A DNA stretch of 64,000 nucleotides from Massilia aurea (GTDB taxonomy: Bacteria; Pseudomonadota; Gammaproteobacteria; Burkholderiales; Burkholderiaceae_D). The DNA is taken from assembly GCF_024753205.1 (NCBI RefSeq), contig NZ_JANUGZ010000001.1, positions 1,116,001 through 1,180,000 of the forward strand, written 5' to 3'. The first letter of the stretch is position 1. Each line of letters opens with the position of its first letter. Of the stretch, positions 36,386 to 45,105 are shown piece after piece. The translations under genes were made by a program, and so were the position numbers. The notes under the pieces are model-generated. The model saw nothing but the letters and a program-made list of their open reading frames with translations, was not told the origin of the DNA and did no database searches.

Positions 36386-36950
36386 TTGAGTTCCCCTGCG
36401 ACGCGATGGCTGCAAGCGTGGCCAGCACGCGCGCAGCACGCTGTTCGAGCGAACCCGTGAGGATTGTGTAGCCGATGTCGCGCCGGTCCAGATCGTCCAG
36501 CACCAGTTGCTGGATCTGCGTGCGCCATGCCGCGTTTTCGCGCACGCCAGGCTCTTCTTCATACGGGATGTCGTCGGCGCACACGAAATGGTGCAGGTAG
36601 CGCGTGCGGCATTCCAGCGCGTAGCGCAGCAAGGCTGGCGGCACCGGCTCGGTGACCTGGCCAAAGCGCAAGCCAAGCAGCAACGTGGTCAGTGCATTGG
36701 TGTCGACGAAGACGTACTCGCCGCCCGCCCTGGCAACGGCGGCGTCTTCGGCAGCGCGGTGCCGCTCGGCGATCTCGACATAATCGGCGGCCACCAGCTG
36801 GCCCTGCTTTTCTTCCCAGATGAAACGGCCGATCTCCGGCACGAACTGCGCGCCCTGCTCGCGCGCCAGCATGCTGGCCAATGTCGATTTCCCCGTCGAC
36901 TCGGCGCCGACAAACACCACCAGCCGACTGCCTGCCCCCTGCTCACCCAT
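36366..36950 (-). CDS. NadR-type P-loop kinase (ribosylnicotinamide kinase-like)
   Basis: About 194 residues with Walker A GAESTGKSTLASML, then FVPEIGRFIWEEKQG and EYVFVDTNALTTLLLGLRFG, which match the C-terminal kinase domain of NadR. The N-terminal NMN adenylyltransferase domain of full NadR is absent. It likely phosphorylates nicotinamide riboside to NMN. It follows the MFS gene on the same strand within about 60 bases, suggesting uptake and phosphorylation of the same compound. Start 36950 has CAGGAT upstream; 36980 is also possible. Confidence 0.75.
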   Translation of the reverse strand: MGEQGAGSRLVVFVGAESTGKSTLASMLAREQGAQFVPEIGRFIWEEKQGQLVAADYVEIAERHRAAEDAAVARAGGEYVFVDTNALTTLLLGLRFGQVTEPVPPALLRYALECRTRYLHHFVCADDIPYEEEPGVRENAAWRTQIQQLVLDDLDRRDIGYTILTGSLEQRAARVLATLAAIASQGNSITRTAA

Positions 36951-37011
36951 GCCTGCATCCTGTAACGATCGATGCGACATCCTAGCCGAGCCGCCGTGAC
37001 AACTCAACGGT

Positions 37012-38385
37012 TCAGTCGAGCGCGCGCTGGCGCGACTCGGTGTCTACGCACAGGATGGCGATCGCGCCCATGAGCAGGAAGCCAGAGAGCATGATCAGCG
37101 CCAGCGTGAAGTGCGTCGCCATCACCGGCGCAATGATCGCGGGCGCGAACAGGCCACCGAAGCGGGCAACTGCCCCGGCCATGCCCATCCCGCTGGCGCG
37201 CAGGCGGGTCGGGTATACCTCGGGCGTGAACGCATACAGCGCGCCCCATGTGCCCAGCAGCGCAAAGCTCATCAGCAGCGTCGAACCGACGACCAGCACG
37301 GTCGAGCTGCCCAGGCTGTAACCGAGGCAGCCGACACTGCTCAGCAGGAGAAAACCAACGAGCGTCGGCTTACGGCCCCAGCGTTCGACGCCATACGCAG
37401 CCAGCGCGAAGCCGGGCAACTGGACCAGCGCCAGCACGATCAAAAATTCCTGGCCGCGCATGAAGCCGAAGCCTTCCGCGCTCAGGCGGATCGGCAGGTA
37501 GACGAACACGCCGTAATACGCAATCGAAATCAGGCCCCAGGTGACGAACAGCGCGATGCTGCGCTGGCGCAGCCCGCCCGAGAACAGCGACAGCAGTGTC
37601 GTTTTGACTTGCGGCTCGGGCAGCAACGGCGGCATCGTCAGCGTACGGCCATTCGTCCTGGCCACGCGTTCCAGCACCGCGCGCGCTTCGTCCGGTTTGC
37701 CGCTGCGATGCAGGTACATGGGCGACTCGGGGATGTACCAGCGCAGCACGATGCCGATGAGCGCCGGGATGCCGGTGACAAAAAAGATTACGCGCCACGC
37801 ATCGTCGCCCCAGCCCACTGCCCACAGGGCCAGCACGGCCAGGGCGATCGTGCCCAATGCCCAGAACGATTCGAGCAGCACCAGCCAGCGGCCGCGCCGG
37901 TCGCTGGGCAGAAACTCGGCCATCATCGTGTAATCGACCGGCAGCGTCGCGCCCACGCCGATGCCCGTCATCAGGCGCAGCACGAGCAGCCATGTGAAAT
38001 CGGGAGCGAACGCGGACGCCACACCGAAGCAGGCGTCGATTACGACTGCCATCAGCAGCACGGGCCGGCGGCCGATGCGATCCGCCAAACGCCCGAAGAC
38101 AAACGCGCCGATCATCATGCCGACAAAGAACACGGTCCCTGTCTGCAAGGCCTGCGGCATCGACAGGCCGAAGGTCTTCGCGATCGATGGCGCAGAAAAA
38201 CCGATCGACAGCACCTGCATCGCGTCGGCCAGCCAGACCAGGCCAAAGATCAGGAAAATGCGGTACTGGAACCGGCCGACGCCGGCGGCTTGCAAGCCCT
38301 GCTCCATCGTCACGGCGGCAGCGCTGGCCTCGTTCGGGCCGTTGCCGGGAAAGCCGGCCTGCCCTGGTGTCACTGGTGTGGTCAT
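37012..38385 (-). CDS. MFS transporter (metabolite:H+ symporter type)
   Basis: A 457-residue transporter with about 12 membrane helices. MFS signatures include FGRLADRIGRRPVLL between helices 2 and 3 and LRLMTGIGVGATLPVDYTMMAEFLPSDRRGRW, typical of the aromatic acid/niacin (NiaP-like) branch. The N-terminal GVGRFQYRIFLIFGLVWLADAM is also like that branch. The substrate is unproven; the NadR-type kinase directly downstream makes a pyridine or riboside vitamin plausible. Confidence 0.87.
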   Translation of the reverse strand: MTTPVTPGQAGFPGNGPNEASAAAVTMEQGLQAAGVGRFQYRIFLIFGLVWLADAMQVLSIGFSAPSIAKTFGLSMPQALQTGTVFFVGMMIGAFVFGRLADRIGRRPVLLMAVVIDACFGVASAFAPDFTWLLVLRLMTGIGVGATLPVDYTMMAEFLPSDRRGRWLVLLESFWALGTIALAVLALWAVGWGDDAWRVIFFVTGIPALIGIVLRWYIPESPMYLHRSGKPDEARAVLERVARTNGRTLTMPPLLPEPQVKTTLLSLFSGGLRQRSIALFVTWGLISIAYYGVFVYLPIRLSAEGFGFMRGQEFLIVLALVQLPGFALAAYGVERWGRKPTLVGFLLLSSVGCLGYSLGSSTVLVVGSTLLMSFALLGTWGALYAFTPEVYPTRLRASGMGMAGAVARFGGLFAPAIIAPVMATHFTLALIMLSGFLLMGAIAILCVDTESRQRALD

Positions 38386-38918
38386 GGATTCTTATCGAGG
38401 CAACTGGACGGCGCGCGGAGCGGCGCGCCTGTCAATGCCGCATCTTAGAATAAAACGAGCTCTTCAGTGACGTTTTACCAAGGGTATGCGGGCCGAGTGA
38501 TCTGGCGCTGGACCGATGTCCCCGGTCACCATTATCCACCGAAGTCATCGACGCCCCGCCTGGCGCCCATGCCACCCGTATTGCCGATGCCGCCCAAGCT
38601 CAATCACAGGACCACACCCGTTGCCGGGTCCGTTGCCCTACCCGCCACGCCGGTTCTGCTCGTTACGTCGTGTACCCGGTGCGACACCGCGCTGACCGTC
38701 TTCGGACACCAAGCACATCAGTTGCCCGCCCAGCCGGCCGAGAACCTGGCTGCGCAGGTTATCGGCCAGCCCGTCGTTTACGTCGAACGACACGGCGCGC
38801 AGTTACCAGTGCCCGGCGTTCGCGGTCGCGGTCGCGCTTTCCGCGTAGACGGCTGCATCGAGCTTGCGCAGACGGGCGTGCGGGCTAGTTGGCAACGTCC
38901 TGGGCCATTCCTGCATTC
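38386..38918. other. Unassigned GC-rich stretch between MFS and radical SAM genes
   Basis: About 530 bases without a convincing gene. A plus-strand frame opens at a GTG (38467) and runs 160 codons to 38949, but it is Pro/Arg-rich, lacks a ribosome-binding site and runs over the 3' end of the radical SAM gene. It may be an eroded gene. No REP unit or clear terminator was seen. Confidence 0.4.
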
Positions 38919-39800
38919 TCAAAACAGGTCCAGCTGCCTTGCCCCCTGAGCACTGCCGCGGCGTGTCGTCGCGGGTACCACCACTGGTCGCCGGAACTGC
39001 GAGCGATCGAGCCGCCCAAAGCGCCCGCGCAATGACTTGAAGCCAAGGCGCGCGACCGCTTTTTCAAAGCGCTGACGGATCAGGTCGGCCCATACGCCGT
39101 CACCATGCATGCGCTGTGCAAAGTCGGCATCGTAGTCCTTGCCGCCGCGCATTTCGCGGATGCGGTTCATCACCCGCTGCGCGCGGTCCGGAAAATGCGC
39201 CTGCAACCACTCTTGAAACAGCGGATTGACTTCGTGCGGCAGGCGCAGCACCGTGTAGTGCGCGCCGACCGCGCCGGCATCGCGCGCTGCTTCAAGGATG
39301 CGTTCAATCTCGGGCTCGGTCACGAACGGAATGATCGGCGCCACGCTCACGCTGACGGGAATGCCGGCGTCCGTCAACGTGCGGATTGTGCGCAGACGGC
39401 GCATCGGCGCGGCCGCGCGTGGCTCGAGCGTGCGCGAAATCTGCGCGTCGAGTGTCGTGAGCGTCACCGCCGCGCACGCCAGATTGTTAGCCGCCATTGG
39501 CGCAAGCAGGTCGATGTCGCGCTCGATCAACGACGACTTGGTGATCAGGCCAAGCGGGTGACGGCATTCGGACAATACTTCCAATACCTGGCGCGTGATC
39601 TGGCGCTCGCGCTCGCAGGGCTGGTAGGCGTCGGTATTCACGCCGATGGCAATGTGTTCGGGGACGTAACCGGGCTTGGCGAGTTCGCGCCGCAGCAGTT
39701 CGAGAGCATTCACCTTGGCGAAGAGCCGGGATTCAAAATCGAGGCCCGGCGACAGGCCGAGATAGCTATGCGTGGGCCGCGCGAAGCAATAAATGCAGCC
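38919..39800 (-). pseudogene. PA0069-family radical SAM protein, 5' end missing
   Basis: The C-terminal part of a radical SAM protein, readable from GCIYCFARPTHSYLGLSP (about 39800 downwards) to the stop at 38919. The family normally has about 80-90 more N-terminal residues and a Cys a few residues before GCIYC. At 39800/39801 the homology stops inside the C-x3-C-x2-C cluster motif and unrelated low-GC DNA begins. An internal ATG at 39713 would give a protein without the cluster and is not a credible gene. The break marks the left edge of the accessory region. Confidence 0.82.
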
Positions 39801-39843
39801 CTGTAGAATGTCGACTCGAACTGTTCAGAGAATATTCTAAGTC

Positions 39844-39862
39844 GTTGATTTTTATCCATAAA
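39844..39862 (+). repeat. 19-bp inverted repeat, left copy
   Basis: GTTGATTTTTATCCATAAA, perfectly inverted at 61276-61294, 21.4 kb away and only 44 bases from the break in the radical SAM gene. Confidence 0.8.
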
Positions 39863-40370
39863 ATCCAATTTGCCAAAATTATGCTGTTTATGAACAAGTG
39901 CCCAGCGTAACGCTACTGTTCCACCGATTATTTTCGAAATGCTACGCTTAAACGCAGGCGCGGTGCGGCTTGCAGATCCAAGTATGCCTCTGAGGAAACA
40001 ATCCCAACATACGGCACGATGTTCACCGCCGCCGAAAAGTCAGTAACAGAGATAAACATTCCTCGGCCGTGGTCCAGCCTTTCTTATTGCAGGCTTCGAT
40101 GTAGGCGTCCGGCCGGCGGTTAGTTCTTAACGAGAGTTCGCCAGCATGGGCCGCATCACTGCCTCGCAGGCATCGAGCAACTTGCAAACTATCGACCTCG
40201 ACCGCTTCGTCTTGCCAGACTTCTCGAGCATTCAATCCCCGGAAAGCGAATGCGCATCCGGTTTCGGCCTAACTTGACTTGCTGAGGGTCAGCCAGGATA
40301 TGCATTAGAGCGCCTAACAAAACCCTCTAGTTGCTCAGCAGGCAACAGCCGAGTACACTGAGCCGTATCG

Positions 40371-40487
40371 AACGTCCGCAATTGGCCGAACCCGGCCGTT
40401 CGCGTCAGCTTAGCAGTTTGCCAGGCTGAAAAATTCGCCGGTCGTATTTACAAGTAGCTATCGACGCAATGCAAGCAGTGTTCTAAG
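40371..40487 (+). repeat. Dispersed repeat copy 1 (long form)
   Basis: Begins AACGTCCGCAATTGGCCGAA, continues CGTCAGCTTAGCAGTTTGCC and ends in a degenerate ATCGACGCAATGCAAGCAG. Member of the accessory-region repeat family. Confidence 0.75.
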
Positions 40488-40641
40488 CCTCGAGACTCCT
40501 AAGCTGATGCTTCTGGCCAACAGAAACTGCCGCTCGTGCCCCACGGCGTGGTTTGCTGATCGAATCTGTCTTTACGTAAATTCTTTACAGCAATGCAATT
40601 AGCCGCTAAAGTCTTGCTCCATCCTATCTGATACCTACCCC

Positions 40642-41805
40642 ATGTCGAAGCTGCAGTCTCCCGGTGACATCAGATGCTGGCATAGCGAATTTGCTTCTGT
40701 AACAATCGAATCTAAATTTTTACACGACCATGGCAACGTCATCCAGGGTGAATCAGTGCGTTCGCTTGCGTTTTGCGGGATTTTTTTTTGCGCATTCGGG
40801 CTTGCTGACCTAGCCCAACTCGGCTATGGCGATCAAGCACTGGCACTGTTTCTAGCCCGTCTCATGGTCATGATCGCGGCGTTGATAGGTATCGTAATGA
40901 TTCGCCGCAGTTCCAATCCAGCGCGTACCGCCTACCGCGTGGCTACTGTCTTTACCAGCCTCGCAATGCTGACGTTCTTGCTAGTCGCTTATTTCCGGGG
41001 TGACTTGCTGCTTCACGGTATGTCGATGGCCATTATGCTAATCATCGTCTATCTGTTTATTCCGAACCGACTTGTCAACGCCACTATCGTCGCACTCAGC
41101 GCGAGCATCGCCTTCTTGGGGCTTGTGTATGCTGTCGATATGATAAGCGTGCGTCAGCTATCGACTATGACAATGCTGCTCATCCTCGCAAATCTATTCG
41201 GCGCCATTGCCGCACGGCGCGACTCTCATTCATCGCGCCGACAATACTGGACTCGTCAAATTCTAATCAGCCAAGCTATGAGGGATCCCCTAACCGGCGT
41301 CTTCAATCGTCGTCATCTAAACGCTGGCCTGCTCGACGAAGAAATTGACCGCGCTAGAGTTAATGGGGAATCGCTTACCGTCATCATATGCGACATAGAC
41401 GGTTTCAAAGCCGTCAACGATACTCATGGGCATCAGGCTGGGGACACGCTTCTAAGAGATTTCGCGCACCTATTGCTTTCCATGACCCGAGACGGTATTG
41501 ATACAGTCGTGCGCTACGGTGGTGAAGAGTTCTTACTAATTTTGCCTGACACCGATTTGCCCGATGGCCTTGCCCTTGCCGAGCGCATTCGCACAAAATT
41601 AACTGAAGCCATCAGCATGCATGGGGATGTCCGGATCAATGCTACAGCAAGCTTTGGGGTGGTCAGTACCTGCCTTTTGCCCCATCTTCCAACAATAGCA
41701 AGCCATGCCTTGATAGCACGCGCTGATGAGCTTATGTACGCTGCCAAACGTAGCGGTCGGAACCGGGTTCACGTGGCCGAATGGAATGTTACTAGCTCTA
41801 TTTAA
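40642..41805 (+). CDS. Membrane-bound diguanylate cyclase
   Basis: A 387-residue protein with six predicted membrane helices (residues about 45-205) of the 6TM-GGDEF layout, then a GGDEF domain starting at RDPLTGVFNRRHL. The active site is YGGEEF, competent for c-di-GMP synthesis. The inhibitory I-site position reads DGID rather than RxxD, so product inhibition at that site is unlikely. The start MSKLQSPGD lies after a long intergenic stretch; a later Met is possible. No phosphodiesterase is nearby. Confidence 0.9.
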   Translation: MSKLQSPGDIRCWHSEFASVTIESKFLHDHGNVIQGESVRSLAFCGIFFCAFGLADLAQLGYGDQALALFLARLMVMIAALIGIVMIRRSSNPARTAYRVATVFTSLAMLTFLLVAYFRGDLLLHGMSMAIMLIIVYLFIPNRLVNATIVALSASIAFLGLVYAVDMISVRQLSTMTMLLILANLFGAIAARRDSHSSRRQYWTRQILISQAMRDPLTGVFNRRHLNAGLLDEEIDRARVNGESLTVIICDIDGFKAVNDTHGHQAGDTLLRDFAHLLLSMTRDGIDTVVRYGGEEFLLILPDTDLPDGLALAERIRTKLTEAISMHGDVRINATASFGVVSTCLLPHLPTIASHALIARADELMYAAKRSGRNRVHVAEWNVTSSI

Positions 41806-42084
41806 GCCGAAGTTCTGTAGTACCGTACTCGCGCCAAACTATCTGCTTGCGGTACATCGACTTACGAGGCGTGTTCTGCGGCGAAAGCGTCTGCCGTCAA
41901 TCTGAATAAATGATGCTAGACGCCGCATGCTCGAATGCGTTCGCGCTCATAGACCAGTCTTCCTTACCAACTCGCTTCACACTATCGATGTTACTTCCGA
42001 TTGACCCGAAGATGTAATTTGGGGCAAAATTATCAATCCAAACCTGTTATTACGATGGTTAGGCAACTAATGGAAGACTTGATT

Positions 42085-42351
42085 ATGAGCGGATTTACCC
42101 CTTCGAAGTCGGTTGATCCTTGGACTGAGGGTGACTATCGTGTCTACGGTTATGCTATTCCGGCTCCTGATGGTACTTATTGGCCAGCGTACATAATAGA
42201 GCGAATTCAAGGAATTTCCGATGCCCCTAAGAAAGCAGTGGAACTTCATCAAGTAGATATCCAAACTTTTGCAACGCAGGGACTCGCTAAAATGATGGCC
42301 GTCTCCCACGGTCTCCAGCGAGTTCGCACCAAGGATCGCTTGGGCTGCTAA
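42085..42351 (+). CDS. Unknown small protein, paralogue of the 47165 gene
   Basis: An 88-residue soluble protein starting MSGFTPSKSVDPW. The core DYRVYGYAIPAPDG and ELHQVDIQTFATQGLAKMMA is shared almost residue for residue with the protein at 47165-47452. The ATG at 42085 has GGAAG at suitable spacing and fits the start of the paralogue; an upstream extension to 42001 is not conserved. The similarity extends into the upstream DNA (TGACCCGAAGA and GGGGCAAAATT elements). No known domain recognised. Confidence 0.72.
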   Translation: MSGFTPSKSVDPWTEGDYRVYGYAIPAPDGTYWPAYIIERIQGISDAPKKAVELHQVDIQTFATQGLAKMMAVSHGLQRVRTKDRLGC

Positions 42352-42450
42352 CTTCAGCATTTTTGTCAAAAACCGATCTGGCATGCCACAGTCGCTGTGA
42401 TTTAAGGACGCATGCCGATGAGCAACTAACCAATTCGCAGACTGCTGTAT

Positions 42451-42556
42451 GTCTGCTTTTGGCCGAACCGGGCCGTTCAGCTGAGCATATCAGGTCACCA
42501 AGGTGGAAAAGTCGCGGACTGTCACGAAGGGCAGGGACCGACCCGACCCAGCCTGC
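42451..42556 (+). repeat. Dispersed repeat copy 2, 3' end lost at the IS6 remnant
   Basis: Begins GTCTGCTTTTGGCCGAACC and retains GACTGTCACGA. Its 3' end is ragged where the decayed IS6 transposase starts. Confidence 0.7.
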
Positions 42557-42561
42557 ACCGC

Positions 42562-43174
42562 TCAGGCTGAACGGACCATTCCTTCCAGCGCAGAAAATTG
42601 GTCGGCGAACGACATGGCGTCTGCGCCGTCAAATACGAACTGGCCCTTGCGGATCATGTGGATCAGCTCGATGCCGGCAAGCACAGAGCCGGCTGCAAGG
42701 AATGATTTGAAGTTGAGAATCGGCTTGGTCACCGCCTGATGGCGCGATGGTGCTGCTCGACAATGTTGTTGAGGTATTTAACCTGGCGGACAAGGATCGG
42801 CACGGCGCGGCCGGCGTTGATGGTATCCATGGCCGCCTTGTTGGCGCCGCTTTTGTCCATCGCGACTTTTTCTGGATCGCCCTTCGCTCCCACGGCCTTG
42901 TCGAAGAAGCGCTTCACCGCAGCCTTGTCCCGCTTCGCCGTTAGCAGGAAGTCGACGGTCTTTCCATGCTTGTCGACGGCGAGGTAGAGGTATTTCCAGA
43001 AGCCCTTGACCTTGATGTACGTCTCGTCCATGCGCCAGCTGCCGCTGACCGGGCGCTTGTGTTCCCGGGCCATTTTCTCGATGAGCGGCAAGAAGCGGAT
43101 CGCCCATCGGTTTATCGTCGAATGGTCGACCGACACGCCACGCTCTTCCATCATCTCTTCGAGGTGCCGGTAGC
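42562..43174 (-). pseudogene. IS6-family (IS26-like) transposase remnant
   Basis: The main frame (43154-42729) encodes most of an IS6 DDE domain: EERGVSVDHSTINRWAIRF, SWRMDETYIKVKG, LTAKRDKAAVKRFF and NNIVEQHHRAIRR. A one-base deletion after AIRR shifts the remainder (VTKPILNFKSFLAAGS ... LIHMIRKGQFVFD) to another frame, ending at 42562. The first 60 or so residues are missing, replaced by unrelated sequence. No IS6 terminal GGCTCTGTTGCAAA-like repeats were found. Non-functional. Confidence 0.85.
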
Positions 43175-43309
43175 TCAGCCAGTATTGGCAATCATCTGAC
43201 GGCGAGATGACTCGGCCCGCATGGCGGCCGTTTCGTACGGGCCATTATCGTCATCCATCATCCGCGGCTGCGCGCCGTTGAGGCTCAGGTTGACGATCTT
43301 CAGGCTCAT
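43175..43309 (-). CDS. 44-residue frame fused to the IS6 remnant, probable gene fragment
   Basis: MSLKIVNLSLNGAQPRMMDD begins a frame that ends in TGA within the IS6 sequence. The first part is not IS6-like and reads like the start of a different protein cut by the IS. The DNA before it on this strand (to about 43520) contains YLQPLNMVDAAKP, reminiscent of the end of phage portal proteins, so this may be the next gene of a prophage morphogenesis cluster. Tentative. Confidence 0.3.
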   Translation of the reverse strand: MSLKIVNLSLNGAQPRMMDDDNGPYETAAMRAESSRRQMIANTG

Positions 43310-43733
43310 TTGCTGATTGCCCAGGCCGCAGCCTGGTTTAGCATCGACTAGGTCACCATAATTAGCTGATTAAAAATCATGCCGGCGATGCGGAAACGGT
43401 TCTTCGTGCGAGGATTCCTTGAATTTCGGCGACTTGCTCAGCGCTCGCCTTGACGGGCGTAATCGACAGGCTTGGCCGCGTCGACCATGTTGAGCGGCTG
43501 CAGGTAGGTCAACGAAACCCATGATTTAACACTCTATAAAAAACGACCCTAGCAGCGTGGCACACGGCACCTAATTATTTCTATTGGTAATATATCTATT
43601 TTTTACATTGTTGTGGGTAAACGTGAGTTGTTTCGTTGTTTCGTTGTTGCTTTGTTTTCCTTAATTTGCAAGTTTGAGTGTATCTGAGTAGCCATCAGCG
43701 TAACCTGAAGGTCTGCTCCATGAGAAAGCCGAA
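43310..43733. other. Prophage-like debris and AT-rich promoter region
   Basis: The left half, on the minus strand, holds broken coding sequence (YLQPLNMVDAAKPVDYAR then frame breaks) that may be phage portal debris. The right half (about 43520-43733) is AT-rich, with GTTTCGTTGTTTCGTTGTTG short repeats, and probably carries the promoter of the receiver-like gene at 43734. No intact gene. Confidence 0.45.
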
Positions 43734-44123
43734 ATGCGAGCATTTATATTGGTAGTAGAAAGAAACCTTCTTCTTCGCCAGACCCTTATTGACCTCTTAA
43801 CAGCGCTAGGCCATGAAGCATTAGGGACTTCATCCGCTATTCGTGGCCTGCAGCTACTTAAACATTTAGGATTTGATGTGCTGATTACCAGCCCGGGCAC
43901 TACGCTGATTGAAGCGCCGAGCTACGCGCTGGAAGCGAAAAAGATTCAGCCACACTTAAAGCTTGTAATAGCGGATGCAATAGACTCGCCGGAGTTCTCA
44001 GAGTTAGCAATTGATGCTTTTATACAAAAGCCATTTTCGCTGCTAGCGCTGGAGAAAACGCTAGAAAAATTTTCTATTTCAAGTGATCTAAACGATGACC
44101 GACTTCGTCGAGCGCCGAAATAA
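43734..44123 (+). CDS. Degenerate single-domain response regulator
   Basis: A 129-residue receiver-like protein (MRAFILVVERNLLLRQTLIDLLTALGHEA). The phosphoacceptor position in FDVLITSPG is Ser instead of Asp, the acidic pair after strand 1 is only VER, and the Thr/Ser of strand 4 is Ala (LVIADA). The Lys of strand 5 is kept (IQKPFS). It should keep the fold but not be phosphorylated in the usual way. The next gene overlaps its 3' end by 29 bases. Confidence 0.7.
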   Translation: MRAFILVVERNLLLRQTLIDLLTALGHEALGTSSAIRGLQLLKHLGFDVLITSPGTTLIEAPSYALEAKKIQPHLKLVIADAIDSPEFSELAIDAFIQKPFSLLALEKTLEKFSISSDLNDDRLRRAPK

Positions 44124-44313
44124 CCGCCACACCCAGATGTTGGTCGAAGTTGGAATCCGGCTGTGCCGCTTTCGGGGCAGAGGGTACGCGCTAAAATTTT
44201 TAAGAGATGTCCACGTCCCGAATGGCATCATCGAGCGCGTGTTGAGGGAAGCGACGTCACATGCCGCTCTGCAGGGCGTTAGGCATGTCACCTATCACCC
44301 TACCGAACCATAA
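44095..44313 (+). CDS. Small helical protein, family next to signalling genes
   Basis: A 72-residue basic protein. Its core RHTQMLVEVGIRLCRF...GYALKFLRDVHVPNGIIERVL matches the pattern A-x2-FL-x4-VP-x2-I-x2-RVL shared with the proteins at 56316, 61182 and twice in 61729. It overlaps the degenerate receiver gene by 29 bases in another frame, so the two are probably translated together. No known domain recognised; an internal Met at 44137 is an alternative start. Confidence 0.65.
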   Translation: MTDFVERRNNRHTQMLVEVGIRLCRFRGRGYALKFLRDVHVPNGIIERVLREATSHAALQGVRHVTYHPTEP

Positions 44314-44409
44314 ATTTTTGGTGTCTGGTTGGCCGTGAACTTGATCTCAACGGTTTGTCCCCGTTCGTAACTCAAAATGCTGTAGGGCTACGGCTGCACC
44401 GGGCAGCAC

Positions 44410-44721
44410 CTAGCGCAGTGCATTGTCTAATACATTGGCTTGCCGTCGCTGTAAGCATTCTCGAAACTCACTAAGTACCTGCTCAATTGAGACATCGGCA
44501 ATCGGGTGATTAATGTTGATACTTGGAAAGTCGTGTGACCAAGCTTGATACGATTCCAATGTACGAAATTGGCGGAAGTGCGCGAGCATGTCACGACCCG
44601 TTACTACCCCCCTGCAATAGGCATCGAGCATCGCGCTGTCGGCTGGGCAAACCTTCATCCCCCCAGATCTAAGGTCGCCAATCATGACTGACACTTGTTG
44701 GCTGCGTGAGTTCTGATGCAT
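44410..44721 (-). CDS. Unknown 103-residue protein
   Basis: A soluble protein (MHQNSRSQQVSVMIGDLRSGG) with a middle helix-turn segment LDAYCRGVVTGRDMLAHFRQFRTLESYQAW, a little like the short helical modules of antitoxins, and a C-terminal EQVLSEFRECLQRRQANVL. No toxin gene lies beside it. Transcribed against its neighbours. A second in-frame Met occurs at residue 13. Function not recognised. Confidence 0.5.
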   Translation of the reverse strand: MHQNSRSQQVSVMIGDLRSGGMKVCPADSAMLDAYCRGVVTGRDMLAHFRQFRTLESYQAWSHDFPSININHPIADVSIEQVLSEFRECLQRRQANVLDNALR

Positions 44722-45105
44722 ATGATCATTTCGTTCAGGTTTGCCGCAGATGTCTTACGAGATTGCGTGACTTTTGGAGAGATTTCTAAAAATGATACAG
44801 CAATCAATCCGGCGCATGGTATCACTTTTTCCGATTTTAGCTGATGTGTTACATGATCAGGTGCCTAAGCCTTATGATCTTTCACTTCTGCTGATCACGT
44901 CTTGCTAAAAGCTTGTTATGCACTCCGCCAGACACGATACGCACCACGTCGCGCGACCTAGGCAGGCTTGCGTCTAGCATTACTGCTGATCATTAATCAA
45001 ACGTAGAGCCTGTATCTACGGGCGTACTTCGATGCGGTGTGTCACTTTTGTGGCAGCTATGCAGTCATGCACTACAATGTCGGCTCAATCACCCTCCGTA
45101 AAATC
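44722..45105. other. AT-rich intergenic stretch, nothing identified
   Basis: About 380 bases between divergent genes. It shows short AT-rich tracts and TGATCA-type palindromes but no frame, dispersed repeat or terminator that I can support. Confidence 0.4.

Larger units (their letters stand above)
39801..40641. other. Left end of accessory region, no assigned gene
   Basis: About 840 bases. It contains a 19-base sequence repeated inverted at 61276-61294 (39844-39862), and one dispersed-repeat copy (40371-40487). A 70-codon minus-strand frame at 40023-40235 (ending GWTTAEECLSLLLTFRRR) looks protein-like in its middle but has no ribosome-binding site or recognised relative, so it may be a gene fragment. 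GCCTAAC at 40312 was noted as an isolated match to an integron core-site half. Confidence 0.5.

Noticed and set aside
38467..38949. A 160-codon frame with GTG start between the MFS and radical SAM genes
   Set aside because: Low-complexity Pro/Arg composition, no ribosome-binding site, overlaps the radical SAM 3' end; described as unassigned sequence instead.
39801..39900. A tRNA gene as integration site at the left island border
   Set aside because: No cloverleaf-forming sequence or TTCGA loop was found; the border lies in the radical SAM gene.
40023..40235. A 70-codon minus-strand frame in the left end of the accessory region
   Set aside because: Partly protein-like, but no start signals or relatives; mentioned in the gap description only.
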